A DNA stretch of 64,000 bases from SAR116 cluster bacterium AG-321-A13 (GTDB lineage: Bacteria > Pseudomonadota > Alphaproteobacteria > Puniceispirillales > Marisalimonadaceae). The notes beneath the pieces are model-generated. The model had not been told where the DNA came from. It worked only from the letters and a program-made list of their open reading frames with translations, and made no database searches. Positions 19,855-29,724 of this stretch are shown in pieces. The stretch lies in contig QBXD01000001.1 of NCBI GenBank assembly GCA_003283875.1, forward strand, positions 58,115 through 122,114. Direction: 5' to 3'. The translations under genes were made by a program, and so were the position numbers. The stretch's first letter is position 1; each line of letters opens with the position of its first letter.

Positions 19855-20068
19855 CTAATCTTTGAGGCGATTTTAGTGTTTTGATTAGGTTTATTAAAAG
19901 GAACAGCATTAGGGTTAACTAGCGATATCGTAATTGGTTTGCTGATCAAAGAAGCATGTAAATAAATGAAAAATAAAAAAATCACACAATTAACAATAAT
20001 TCAACAGTTGACACGTCTGAAGTAGATAGTGTTGACGAAAAATAATACTAATAAAATACATTTTTAAC

Positions 20069-21001
20069 TTAACTGTTTTTCCAGCTTGAATACCACTTTA
20101 CAAATAAATCATATTGTTTTTTTGCGTACATTTTTTGACTATCACTTAATTTGTCTGTTGGATTAAAATGTAAATCGTAACCTTTATCCCCGTTAAGAAC
20201 CATTAAAAATTTATAATAAAGAACTAAGTCGGGACCTTCATCAAATGATGATAAAATAGCCAACGCATCTTCAAGTTCTCTAGCTTTTAATCTTGAAACA
20301 GGGTCACCAGTAGCTGCTCTTTCACATAAATTTATTAAATGCAACACTTCATTCGGGAAAGCATTACCAACGCCAGTTATTGCACCTACTGCACCACAAT
20401 TGACGTAACCATGAAAAACTGTTGTATCAACACCTATCATTAATGATATATTTTCATCTTGCGATGTAATATTTTCTGCTGCATAGGTTAAATCTTTTGA
20501 GCCTCCAAATTCCTTGAATCCAACCAAATTTGGAAATTCTCGCCTCAAATCAAAAAATAGATCTGCTTTTGTTGAGAAACCATAATAATGACTATTGTAG
20601 ATTACTGCTGGTAGGTCTGGTGCTGCGCTTAATATCGAAGCAAAATGAGATCTTTGAGCTATTAATGACGGTCCCCTTGAGAGTACTCTTGGTATAACCA
20701 TTAGACCAAGCGCTCCTACCTCTTGGGCGTGCTGTGCATGAGCTGTTGCTTTTTTTGAATTAATAGCTCCTGTACCTACAATTGTGGGAATACCTGCATT
20801 TACTAATTTAGCAACACCTTGTTGCCTCTGCTCGTCTGAAAGGAGTGGCCAATCACCCATAGAGCCGCAGTAAATCACTGCTGACATTCCTGTGTCGATT
20901 AATTCTTTAGCTTTACCAAGAAGTAATTCAAAGTTTGGAGAATAATCATTATTACAAGGTGTCATAAGCGCTGGCATACACCCTTTGAACACATTATTCA
21001 T
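20069..21001 (-). CDS. Dihydrodipicolinate synthase (DapA) family aldolase
   Basis: GCMPALMTPCNNDYSP, YCGSMGDWPLLSDEQR, PAVIYNSHYYG, VGFKEFGGSKDL (Schiff-base Lys). Confidence 0.88.
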   Translation of the reverse strand: MNNVFKGCMPALMTPCNNDYSPNFELLLGKAKELIDTGMSAVIYCGSMGDWPLLSDEQRQQGVAKLVNAGIPTIVGTGAINSKKATAHAQHAQEVGALGLMVIPRVLSRGPSLIAQRSHFASILSAAPDLPAVIYNSHYYGFSTKADLFFDLRREFPNLVGFKEFGGSKDLTYAAENITSQDENISLMIGVDTTVFHGYVNCGAVGAITGVGNAFPNEVLHLINLCERAATGDPVSRLKARELEDALAILSSFDEGPDLVLYYKFLMVLNGDKGYDLHFNPTDKLSDSQKMYAKKQYDLFVKWYSSWKNS

Positions 21002-21057
21002 TTTATCCCCCTAACATAAAGAACTATTTTTTAAAGAAAAATTTTAATAATTAAAAT

Positions 21058-21822
21058 TTATCCATTTATAGAGTAACCGCCGTCTACGGGTATAGCTGTT
21101 CCAGTAATATAATTAGATCCCTCACTTGATAAAAACACAGCTATGCCACCTAAATCATCTGGCTCTCCCCATCGACCTACTGGTGTTCTCTCTTCAACTC
21201 TACTTTGAAGTTCTGGAATATCTATCCTCGCCTGTCGAGTTAGTGATGTATCTATGTAACCTGGAAGTACTGCGTTTACTTGAACATTATCTTTTGCCCA
21301 AGCATTAGCAAGACTTTTTGTTAATTGAACAACTCCACCTTTACTAGCAGAATAGGCACTACCGAGCGGGGCACCAAACAAAGAATGCATTGAACCAATG
21401 TTTATAATTTTTCCACCATTAGCATCTTTAAAATGCTTAAAAGAAGCCTTGGAACATGTAAACATGCTTATTAAATTTGTGTCTATTATTCCTTTCCACT
21501 CATCAAGTTCGTATTCCTCAGGTCTCTTTCTAATATTAGTCCCTGCATTATTTACTAATATATTTAATTTGCCAAAGTTACTAATGACATTCTCAATCAG
21601 TTTATTGCATGAGTTCTCGTCAACAACATCAACATGAAAGGATTTACATTCTATATTTTGAGAATTTAAAATTTTAATTGATTGAGTGTTTTTCTCTTCA
21701 TTTCTACCAGCTATTATAATTTTAGCTCCAGCTTCTCCCAAAGCTTTTGACATCGCTAAACCGATACCTCCATTTCCACCAGTAACTAGAGCAACCTTTC
21801 CTGTTAGATCAAAAAGTTTCAT
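21058..21822 (-). CDS. SDR family oxidoreductase (gluconate 5-dehydrogenase-like)
   Basis: VTGGNGGIGLAMSKAL, NNAGTN, YSASKGGVVQLTKSLA, IPVDGGYS. Confidence 0.92.
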   Translation of the reverse strand: MKLFDLTGKVALVTGGNGGIGLAMSKALGEAGAKIIIAGRNEEKNTQSIKILNSQNIECKSFHVDVVDENSCNKLIENVISNFGKLNILVNNAGTNIRKRPEEYELDEWKGIIDTNLISMFTCSKASFKHFKDANGGKIINIGSMHSLFGAPLGSAYSASKGGVVQLTKSLANAWAKDNVQVNAVLPGYIDTSLTRQARIDIPELQSRVEERTPVGRWGEPDDLGGIAVFLSSEGSNYITGTAIPVDGGYSING

Positions 21823-21838
21823 TTCAATTTCCTTCCTA

Positions 21839-22558
21839 TTACCAATTTTCTTTAGATGTTCTAATATCTAATTCAAAAGTCCACGCATTTTTATTTTGAT
21901 TATATAAATACATGTAAGCATCAGTGACACTATCTATATCTATTAATTTTCCATCTTTTACTCTTTCATCAAAATCAGACACTCTTTGTTTTATCCTCTC
22001 ACCTGCCAAACCTCCATCAACAATAATATGACCTACATGAATTGAGTTTTCAGCATATTCTTTTGCAATTGCTTGGGCTAAATTACGAAGAGCACCTTTT
22101 GCTGAATTAAATGCTCCAAAGTTTGATTTACCCCTTAAAGACGCGCTAGCACCTGTAAACAAAAGTGTGCCAGGGGTATTCTCTTTTAAAAATACTTTTA
22201 TGACTTCTTTAGCAAATAAAAATCCACCATAGCATCCAGATTCCCAACTCTGCCTAAAATAACTTGGCTCCATGTCAATTATTTTGCCAGGTGTACTATT
22301 CCCAACATTGTAGATAGCAAAATCTAAACCAGAACCAATTTCTTTAATCATCTTTTTGATTTGATTTTCATCTGTTGTATCAACAACTATTGGTTTAGCG
22401 TGATTACCTTCTTTGATAATACTTTCTACGACTTTATTTAATGACTTAATTGTTCTACCCGCTACAAATACTTCAAAGTTGTTTTGAGCAATTTTTTTAC
22501 AAAGTTGTCCACCAAGACCATTAAGAGGTCCAACACCTATAACTAAAGCTTTTTTCAT
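21839..22558 (-). CDS. SDR family oxidoreductase
   Basis: VIGVGPLNGLGGQLCKKIA, IYNVGNS, FTGASASLRGKSNFGAFNSAKGALRNLAQAIAKE. Confidence 0.88.
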   Translation of the reverse strand: MKKALVIGVGPLNGLGGQLCKKIAQNNFEVFVAGRTIKSLNKVVESIIKEGNHAKPIVVDTTDENQIKKMIKEIGSGLDFAIYNVGNSTPGKIIDMEPSYFRQSWESGCYGGFLFAKEVIKVFLKENTPGTLLFTGASASLRGKSNFGAFNSAKGALRNLAQAIAKEYAENSIHVGHIIVDGGLAGERIKQRVSDFDERVKDGKLIDIDSVTDAYMYLYNQNKNAWTFELDIRTSKENW

Positions 22559-22580
22559 TTTATATAATATGCCTTCTTTG

Positions 22581-22862
22581 TTAATTAATATACGAATTAA
22601 CTCTTGCTAATAATGAATTTAATCTAATTTTAATATCTAATAATTGATTTTTGAGATTGTTGTTTTCATTTTTCAATTTTTTAATTTTTGCTTTTAATAG
22701 AGTATTATTTAAATCGTTATTTATAGGTTTTTTATTCTTGGCATCAGCTTTACAAGTATTATAAATAGTTATGTCTTTGGCAGATGTGCCTTTTAAAACA
22801 CATTCATGAGCTTGGCTTTGAGAATAAATAAAAATAAAAAATAAAAAATAAAAAATCTTCAT
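22581..22862 (-). CDS. Hypothetical periplasmic coiled-coil protein
   Basis: Signal peptide MKIFYFLFFIFIYSQSQAHE, then low-complexity K/N-rich coiled coil. Confidence 0.5.
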   Translation of the reverse strand: MKIFYFLFFIFIYSQSQAHECVLKGTSAKDITIYNTCKADAKNKKPINNDLNNTLLKAKIKKLKNENNNLKNQLLDIKIRLNSLLARVNSYIN

Positions 22863-22935
22863 ATTGTTACTTTTTGTAAATTAAATTAATAATATACAAT
22901 TACATACTAGTTATGTAATTAACAAGAGGTAAAAA

Positions 22936-23220
22936 ATGTACTCTCGAATTGCAGAATTTCAGTCAACTTCTAAAGTCAATTGTGATATGATAATAGCATT
23001 TTTTCAAAATGTTATGATACCTAGAAATATTAAAAACGGTCAGTTAAGTTGTGAGGTCTACAGAGTTTCAAATACTACAGGTTTTGTTATTTCATCTTTT
23101 AAAAACAAAAATGATGCTACAAAAGTTATGAAAATAATGGCCGACGAACTCAATGAAGTTAAAGGTAATACTAAGATTAAATTAATTGAGGGTGAAAGAG
23201 TTTTTAGAATAGATCAATGA
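22936..23220 (+). CDS. Hypothetical protein, possible ABM-like fold
   Basis: 94 aa with AAGAGG RBS upstream; overlaps closely with the downstream Hsp20 gene. Confidence 0.55.
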   Translation: MYSRIAEFQSTSKVNCDMIIAFFQNVMIPRNIKNGQLSCEVYRVSNTTGFVISSFKNKNDATKVMKIMADELNEVKGNTKIKLIEGERVFRIDQ

Positions 23221-23221
23221 T

Positions 23222-23638
23222 ATGAGCCTTGAACAAAAACAAATATTTAAGTTTTATGTTGGTTATGACGATATTTTTAACGAAATAGAAAGTTTATCTA
23301 ATATTAAACCTCAAACCAATGTAGCCTTCAATATTCTAAAATATGACAATAATAATTATGAAATAAATATTGCTCTAGCCGGTGTAACTCAGGATCAAAT
23401 AACTATTGAACAATTAAATAATTTTTTGATGTTAGAAGTGAAAGAAAAAACAAAAACTCCTTTTGAAGGTATTATTCATAAAGGTATTCGTACAAACTCG
23501 GTTAAACAAACTTTTAGGTTAGAACAAAATATAGAAGTTGATGATGCAGAATTAGTAAGTGGAATACTTAAAATTAAATTACATAAAAAAGAAATGAAAA
23601 CAAAATTAAAGAGAGAAATAGAAATTATAGAAGAATAA
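23222..23638 (+). CDS. Small heat shock protein, Hsp20/IbpA family
   Basis: YDDIFNEIESL, YEINIALAGVTQDQITIEQLNNFLMLEVKEK, KQTFRLEQNIEVDDAELVSGILKIKLHK. Confidence 0.9.
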   Translation: MSLEQKQIFKFYVGYDDIFNEIESLSNIKPQTNVAFNILKYDNNNYEINIALAGVTQDQITIEQLNNFLMLEVKEKTKTPFEGIIHKGIRTNSVKQTFRLEQNIEVDDAELVSGILKIKLHKKEMKTKLKREIEIIEE

Positions 23639-23693
23639 TAATATTATATGTTTGTTCTTAAATATTTGGAAATATAATGAAGGGTAATATGTC

Positions 23694-24461
23694 ATGAACT
23701 ATATGATCGATACTAATAAACTAAAAAGTCAGATAACCCAAGAAGAATGGCAACTTAGACTAGATCTCGCTGCAACCTATAGACTTATTGCACTCTATGG
23801 ATGGGATGACTTAATATATACACACGTTTCATTAAGAATACCGGGTCCAGAACACCATTTTCTTATAAATCCTTATGGGTTAATGTTTGATGAAATTACA
23901 GCATCAAGTTTAGTTAAAATTGACCTTAACGGTAATTCAGTTATAGATACTCCATATGAAGTCAATCCTGCAGGATTTACAATTCATAGTGCCATACATT
24001 CAGCAAGAGAAGATGCGCAGTGTGTTCTTCACCTACATACTAATGACGGTGTTGCGGTATCTATTCAGAAAGATGGTTTGTTACCAATAAGTCAAACATC
24101 AATGTTGATACATCCTCATATAGCCTATCATGATTATGAAGGTCTAGCTTTAGATCATACTGAAAAAGAAAGATTAGTTGAAGATATAGGTAACAAAAAT
24201 CTCTTTATATTAAGAAACCATGGTACTTTGTCAGTTGGCCAAACATGCGGTATTGCATTTATGGGTATATATTTTCTTGAAAGAGCATGTTCTGCTCAGA
24301 TAAGAGCTCAATCAGCAGGGTCTATTAATTTACCTTCAAAAGAAGCTATAAAAACAACGCAAAATCAATCCATTGGTATGTTTGATTTGGGAAGAGATAG
24401 ACTTGCTTGGCCAGCTTTATTAAGAAAACTCGAGAGACAATCACCGGATTACAAAAATTAA
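23694..24461 (+). CDS. Class II aldolase/adducin family protein
   Basis: YGWDDLIYTHVSLRIPG, LHLHTNDGVAVS, ILRNHGTLSVGQT. Confidence 0.92.
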   Translation: MNYMIDTNKLKSQITQEEWQLRLDLAATYRLIALYGWDDLIYTHVSLRIPGPEHHFLINPYGLMFDEITASSLVKIDLNGNSVIDTPYEVNPAGFTIHSAIHSAREDAQCVLHLHTNDGVAVSIQKDGLLPISQTSMLIHPHIAYHDYEGLALDHTEKERLVEDIGNKNLFILRNHGTLSVGQTCGIAFMGIYFLERACSAQIRAQSAGSINLPSKEAIKTTQNQSIGMFDLGRDRLAWPALLRKLERQSPDYKN

Positions 24462-25354
24462 AAAGCTGATTTTGCACCTCCAGTTTTTTGTGTTGTGAAA
24501 ATTGATCCATGATCTGGAGCTGGTGGCAATGGTATTACTACAGGAACACTCTCCATTCTAGGTTGATAACTCACTTCACCACAAACCATTTGTTTTTCTA
24601 ATTGTTTACATAACTCTATTGGATCATTATTTTTTAAATAGGCACCCACACCTACTAAAGGCCATGCATCGGCGGAATTACACTCATAAAACAGCATTAA
24701 TCTATCTTTTTGGCTATTATTTGGTGCTGAGCCATGGAGAGTTCTAGCGTGGTGAATTGTCATGGATCTGGCTTTTCCTGTAAGTGTAACAGCCTTGTCA
24801 ATATCAAAAAATTTATCATCTGGATTAATTGCGCCACAAAAAACTCCATTATTGTTATGACTTAGAACTGGACCCTTGTGGCTTTCGGGTATGACCATTA
24901 ACGGTCCGTTATCAATATCCACATCATTAAGCATTAAACCTAAAGCTAAAACATTATCGTTTGTGTGTGGATAAAAGGCCCAATCTTGATGCCATTCAAC
25001 TGCAGCACCACCTCCAGGAGCCTTAGTATTCAATTTACTTGTTTTTAGAGAAATATCTTTTCCAAGAAGATCAATAAGTATCCCTTCAATTTTAGATTGT
25101 TTTATTATATCCCAAAAAAATTGAGAATGTTGATGAGGCTGTTTAACTCTTTTTAGTCTGGGATTAGTTGAGCAATGTCCATCTTCAAGATCAAAAATAT
25201 TATCATTGTTTTTTACATTTTTAGATCTTTCAAAAAAATCTTTTACCAGAGCTAACATTTCCTTGTGTTGATCTTCCGTAATTACATCCTCAACCAGTAA
25301 ATATCCCTTATCGTTGTAAAAATTCACCTCGTCTTTAGATAATATCATCAACAA
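24458..25354 (-). CDS. Phytanoyl-CoA dioxygenase (PhyH) family protein
   Basis: GYLLVEDVIT, EWHQDWAFYPHTNDNV (HxD), HHARTLHGSAPNNSQKDRLM (distal His). Confidence 0.92.
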   Translation of the reverse strand: MLMILSKDEVNFYNDKGYLLVEDVITEDQHKEMLALVKDFFERSKNVKNNDNIFDLEDGHCSTNPRLKRVKQPHQHSQFFWDIIKQSKIEGILIDLLGKDISLKTSKLNTKAPGGGAAVEWHQDWAFYPHTNDNVLALGLMLNDVDIDNGPLMVIPESHKGPVLSHNNNGVFCGAINPDDKFFDIDKAVTLTGKARSMTIHHARTLHGSAPNNSQKDRLMLFYECNSADAWPLVGVGAYLKNNDPIELCKQLEKQMVCGEVSYQPRMESVPVVIPLPPAPDHGSIFTTQKTGGAKSAF

Positions 25355-25432
25355 CCTCCCTAAACTAAGAACATATCATGTTGTTTAATCTTATAAATAT
25401 GTTAATCAAATAAACATGAAGAGCAACTACAA

Positions 25433-26671
25433 ATGAACAAAAATTTGATTGACCTTGATAGTAATCAGGCATGGATTAGATTAATAATAATTTTTATAAT
25501 GAGCGTTATTGGCACTGCAGGAATGTGGTCAGTAGTAATTATAATGCCTAATATCCAAAGTGAATTTGTCCTTGATAGAGCTGCATCTACATACCCCTAT
25601 GTAGCAACTATGTTTGGATATGGAATAGGTAATGTCATTATTGGGAGAATGCTAGATAAAATAGGAATTACAAAACCTATAATATTTGCTTTAACTCTTT
25701 TGGTTTTTTCATATTTAATTTCAACACTAGCTAATAATGTTATGTGGCTTTCAATAATTCAATTTTTCTTAGGTTTTTCTGCTGCCGCATTTTTTGGGCC
25801 AATGATGGCTGATATTTCAAGATTTTTTTATAAAAGAAAAGGGCTTGCAGTATCTTTAGTTGCGAGTGGTCAACATCTTTGTGGAGCAGTTTGGCCTTTT
25901 GTAATTAAGGATTTTCTTTTAGATGGTGAATGGAGAGAGGCTCATCTTTTTATTGCATTAGTTTGTAGTATTTTTATCCCTATATTATTTTATTTTCTTG
26001 GGGAAAAGTCACCAAATTTAAAAAAAGATTTCTCTAAAATAAAAAAAGAAGAAAATGTGAATTCTAATTTAAAATTATCAATTAGTAACAAGAAAATTCA
26101 AGTTTTACTTATGTTTGCTGGTGTTTTTTGCTGCGTTGCGATGTCAATGCCACAGGTGCATATTGTTCCTTTGTGCATTGATAATGGTTTTGGTTTAGCT
26201 GTAGGAACTGAAATATTATCCTTTATGCTATTTGCTGCTGTAACTAGTAGAGTACTATTTGGTTTCTTATCTGACAAAATAGGTCCAATTCAAACTTTAA
26301 TACTTGGGTCAACTTTACAAGCAATTTCTCTGTCGATGTTTTTACCCTTTAATAGCCAATTATCGCTATATATAGTGGCAATTTGTTTTGGTTTATCTCA
26401 AGGTGGTATTGTTCCAATTTACGCAGTTATAATTAGTAAGTTTTTACCACAAAATGAAGTCGCTGAAAGAGTTGGTTTATTAATTTTTGCGACTATAGTT
26501 GGGATGTCACTTGGAGGATGGCTGTCAGGGGAAATTTATGATTATACTAACTCTTATCAGATGGCATTTTTAAATGGAATTTTTTGGAATTTAATTAATT
26601 TATTAATAATGTTTTATCTTTTTTTAAAATATAAACAGTCAATAAAAAGCGTGGATAAATATGAATATTGA
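25433..26671 (+). CDS. MFS transporter
   Basis: About 12 TM segments, GYGIGNVIIGRMLDKIG and RVLFGFLSDKIG loops. Confidence 0.9.
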   Translation: MNKNLIDLDSNQAWIRLIIIFIMSVIGTAGMWSVVIIMPNIQSEFVLDRAASTYPYVATMFGYGIGNVIIGRMLDKIGITKPIIFALTLLVFSYLISTLANNVMWLSIIQFFLGFSAAAFFGPMMADISRFFYKRKGLAVSLVASGQHLCGAVWPFVIKDFLLDGEWREAHLFIALVCSIFIPILFYFLGEKSPNLKKDFSKIKKEENVNSNLKLSISNKKIQVLLMFAGVFCCVAMSMPQVHIVPLCIDNGFGLAVGTEILSFMLFAAVTSRVLFGFLSDKIGPIQTLILGSTLQAISLSMFLPFNSQLSLYIVAICFGLSQGGIVPIYAVIISKFLPQNEVAERVGLLIFATIVGMSLGGWLSGEIYDYTNSYQMAFLNGIFWNLINLLIMFYLFLKYKQSIKSVDKYEY

Positions 26672-26819
26672 AAATCAAATGCGTCTTCTATGGACAAAAT
26701 ACCTAGAAACAAAAAATTTTAATTATCTTGCAGAAGCTTGTGAAAAGGCTCCTTTTTTTGGTCAAGAAGAAATGGGAAAAGAGATTGGTAAAATTTTAAG
26801 AAGTTTAAATAGTGATTGA
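26661..26819 (+). CDS. Small hypothetical protein (52 aa)
   Basis: Translation MNIENQMRLLWTKYLETKNFNYLAEACEKAPFFGQEEMGKEIGKILRSLNSD*; overlaps MFS 3' end (11 bp) and DUF924 5' end (8 bp), consistent with coupled translation. Not in ORF track. Confidence 0.6.
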   Translation: MNIENQMRLLWTKYLETKNFNYLAEACEKAPFFGQEEMGKEIGKILRSLNSD

Positions 26820-27354
26820 TACCAAATTAATTCTAGATTTTTGGTTCGTTCAATGTACACCTAATATGTGGTTCAAAAAAAGTGATAGTTTTGATCAACT
26901 GTTAAGGACAAAATTTAAAAAAAATATAGAAATATGTTTGAAGATTAATATCGAACAAATTTCAATATCTTATGATAATTATCTTTCTTTAATTCTTGTT
27001 CTAGATCAGTTCACAAGAAATGTTTTCAGAAATAATCCTAAGGCATTTGAGGGTGATAAAAAAGCTTTAGAATTATCTAAAACTGCTATTGAAAATAATT
27101 TTCTTATAGAATGTAAATTTCACTATAATAGTTTTTTTTTAATGCCAATTATGCATAGTGAAAATATAATTGACCATGAACTTGGCTTGCCTTTTTTTAA
27201 AAAGTTTACTAATGAAAATACATTCAAATACGCTTTGAAACACAAAAAAATTATAGAAAAATTTTCAAGGTTTCCTCACAGAAATAAAATATTAGGTAGA
27301 AAATCAAGTGAATCAGAATTAGAGTTTCTAAAATCGCCTGGAAGTAGGTTTTAA
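26812..27354 (+). CDS. DUF924 family protein
   Basis: ILDFWF...WFKKSDSFDQLLRTKF, LILVLDQFTRNVFRNNPKAFEGDKKAL, FFLMPIMHSENI; GTG start. Confidence 0.9.
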   Translation: MIDTKLILDFWFVQCTPNMWFKKSDSFDQLLRTKFKKNIEICLKINIEQISISYDNYLSLILVLDQFTRNVFRNNPKAFEGDKKALELSKTAIENNFLIECKFHYNSFFLMPIMHSENIIDHELGLPFFKKFTNENTFKYALKHKKIIEKFSRFPHRNKILGRKSSESELEFLKSPGSRF

Positions 27355-27359
27355 ATTAT

Positions 27360-28157
27360 ATGAACGTCAAGAGTATTAAAATTGGTAAAAGCCCTTCAAT
27401 CTCAGTTGACTATGCTGGTGAAGGGGAAATGTTAATTTTTCTTCATGGAATTGGAGGAAATAAAAAGAACTGGAAAGATAACCTTTATTTTTTTTCTGAT
27501 GAGTTTTTGTCAGTTGCATGGGATACAAGAGGGTATGGTGAAAGCGATGATTATGAGGGGGCACTAAAATTTGATGACATATTAGACGACTTAAAAAAAG
27601 TTTTAGATTTTTTTAATAAAGATAAAGCTCATATTGTTGGACTTTCAATGGGTGGACAAATTGCAACTTTATTTTATGAAAAATATTCTAACTATGTCAA
27701 AACACTTACTTTGTGTGACACACATTTTGGTTTATCAAACCTTAGTAAAAAAGATGTGGAAAGATTTATAAATTTAAGAAAAGAGCCCCTATTAAAAGGA
27801 AAAGAACCTAAAGATATAGCTCCTATCGTTGCTGAAACATTAATTGGTGACATGAAAAATACTTCTGCTTTTAAGCAACTAGTTGATTCAATGTCTCTAC
27901 TTCATAAAGACAGTTATTTAAAAACAATTGATACCTCTATGAGAACGGAACATCGTCATATTTTTAAAACAATTAATGTACCTACATTAATAATGGTTGG
28001 TGAACTTGACAGTCTAACACCACCTTCAATGTCTAAAGAAATTATGAAAGAAATTAAAAATAGTTATATCAAAATTATTCCAGAGGCTGGTCATTTAATA
28101 AATATTGAAAAACCAGAATTATTCAACCATAATTTAAGGTCATTTTTGGAGAGTTGA
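27360..28157 (+). CDS. Alpha/beta hydrolase (3-oxoadipate enol-lactonase-like)
   Basis: LIFLHGIGGNKKNW, WDTRGYGESD, HIVGLSMGGQIA nucleophile elbow, GHLINIEKPELF. Confidence 0.9.
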   Translation: MNVKSIKIGKSPSISVDYAGEGEMLIFLHGIGGNKKNWKDNLYFFSDEFLSVAWDTRGYGESDDYEGALKFDDILDDLKKVLDFFNKDKAHIVGLSMGGQIATLFYEKYSNYVKTLTLCDTHFGLSNLSKKDVERFINLRKEPLLKGKEPKDIAPIVAETLIGDMKNTSAFKQLVDSMSLLHKDSYLKTIDTSMRTEHRHIFKTINVPTLIMVGELDSLTPPSMSKEIMKEIKNSYIKIIPEAGHLINIEKPELFNHNLRSFLES

Positions 28158-28829
28158 ATGAAAATAAATAAAATTAAATTTTATGTTTATTTATTTATCT
28201 ACTCTCAAATAAAACACACAAAATTGATGACAAAAAATATGAGAAGTCCCAGCGATGGATTTCTTGGTAACATTGCAAAACATTTAATGGTTAATTTTAA
28301 CGAGTTTATAATTAATGACTCAGTTAATAAGCTTGATGTAAGAAATAATGACGAAGTTATAGAGATAGGATCTGGAAACGGACAAGCAATTGAAAAAATA
28401 CTTCAACTAACTAATAAAAAAATTACTTCCATAGAAGTCAGTGAAAAGTTTCGTAACCAGTTAATTCAAAAATTTAGTAATCAAAAAGTAGTTTTTTTTT
28501 CAAATGATGCAAAGCAATTGGGAGAAATTATAAAAGATAACACATTTACAAAACTTCTAGCTATCAACGTAGTTTATTTTTTATATCCACTTTCTGACTA
28601 TGCAAAAGAATTTTATAGAATTTTGAAATTTGATGGAGTTGGTCTCTTAGCATGTAAATTTAAAGGAATTAAAAATTTTGATGATAAAGTTGCCCCTAAT
28701 AAAGACTTAAATGAAGTAGTTAAAGCATTTGAAAAGGTTGGATTTTTAGTTGATACAGAATTTGTTGATTCAAAAAATGAGCAAAAAGAATATCACGCGA
28801 TTTATTTAAGAAAGGTAAAAAATGGATAG
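28158..28829 (+). CDS. Class I SAM-dependent methyltransferase
   Basis: NDEVIEIGSGNGQAIEKIL motif I, FTKLLAINVVYFL, EFYRILKFDGVGLL. Confidence 0.85.
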   Translation: MKINKIKFYVYLFIYSQIKHTKLMTKNMRSPSDGFLGNIAKHLMVNFNEFIINDSVNKLDVRNNDEVIEIGSGNGQAIEKILQLTNKKITSIEVSEKFRNQLIQKFSNQKVVFFSNDAKQLGEIIKDNTFTKLLAINVVYFLYPLSDYAKEFYRILKFDGVGLLACKFKGIKNFDDKVAPNKDLNEVVKAFEKVGFLVDTEFVDSKNEQKEYHAIYLRKVKNG

Positions 28830-29694
28830 CCATAACTTAATTCAATCGAGGAGGAGTTTTATTTTTACTCCAGGTCTAAAACCGGAAATGTTTCCAAAAG
28901 CCATCAAATCTGGGACGGATATGGTGTGTGTTGAATTAGAGGATGGGATTGCTCCCCAAGACAAGGAATTAGCTCGAAAATTAGCAATCAATTTATTTGA
29001 AACAAAACAAAATAATGATGGTATTGAGAGGATACTTAGAATTAACTCTCTAAGAGAAAAATTTGGTATAGACGATGTACAAGCTATCTTAAATACAAAC
29101 ACACCTCCTCCAGCTTTAATGATCCCAAAAGTTAAAAGTTCTGAAGAAATAGTCCTATTAGATAGTTTACTTACTGAAAAAAGACATAATTGTAGACTAC
29201 ACATTATTATTGAAACCAATGAAGGACTTGAAAAAGCATACGATATAGCTAATTGCTCTAACAGAATTGATGCTCTTTTTTTTGGTGGAGTAGACATGTC
29301 AGCTGAATTAAGGTGTGAAAATGAATGGGAACCTTTGCTATATGCCAGGTCAAGAATAGTACATGCAGCTTCATCTGCTGGAATTGATGCCATAGACGTT
29401 CCTTTTCTAGACTTAGATAACCCTGAAGGCATGAAAGAAGAAGCAATTAAAGCAAAAGGACTAGGCTTTAGCGGTAAAGGATCAATACACCCAAAACAAA
29501 TTCCAATTTTAAATGAAGTATTTACTCCATCAGAGGAAGTTATTCAAAGAGCTAAGAAAATTACTTCAACTTTTGAGAAAGCAAATACTGGGCTTGTAGT
29601 TATTGAAGGAAAACTTATTGAGAAACCTGTCTTAAGAGAAATGTATAGAATCTTAGCTATCGCCAAAAAAATCGAAAAAAACAATCTTATTTAA
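28822..29694 (+). CDS. HpcH/HpaI (citrate lyase beta/CoA ester lyase) family protein
   Basis: RRSFIFTPGLKPEMFPKAIKSGTDMVCVELEDGIAPQDKE, GKGSIHPKQIPILNEVF. Confidence 0.92.
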   Translation: MDSHNLIQSRRSFIFTPGLKPEMFPKAIKSGTDMVCVELEDGIAPQDKELARKLAINLFETKQNNDGIERILRINSLREKFGIDDVQAILNTNTPPPALMIPKVKSSEEIVLLDSLLTEKRHNCRLHIIIETNEGLEKAYDIANCSNRIDALFFGGVDMSAELRCENEWEPLLYARSRIVHAASSAGIDAIDVPFLDLDNPEGMKEEAIKAKGLGFSGKGSIHPKQIPILNEVFTPSEEVIQRAKKITSTFEKANTGLVVIEGKLIEKPVLREMYRILAIAKKIEKNNLI

Positions 29695-29719
29695 AAATAG
29701 TTAATAAATTAACTATTTT
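29694..29719. terminator. Putative bidirectional intrinsic terminator between convergent genes
   Basis: Perfect 12-bp inverted repeat aaaatagttaat-aa-attaactatttt followed by a T-rich tract, in the gap between convergent genes. Confidence 0.6.
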
Positions 29720-29724
29720 ATTTT

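Noticed and set aside
19707-19985. Minus-strand 92-aa ORF containing GERERIRTSDLLLRRQLLYPAELR
   Set aside because: This is the well-known spurious translation of the strand antisense to a tRNA gene; it overlaps tRNA-Arg(TCT) at 19778..19854.
28842-29432. 196-aa minus-strand ORF
   Set aside because: Fully antisense to the clear HpcH/HpaI-family CDS; Ser/Ile/Leu-rich composition typical of shadow ORFs, no family motifs.
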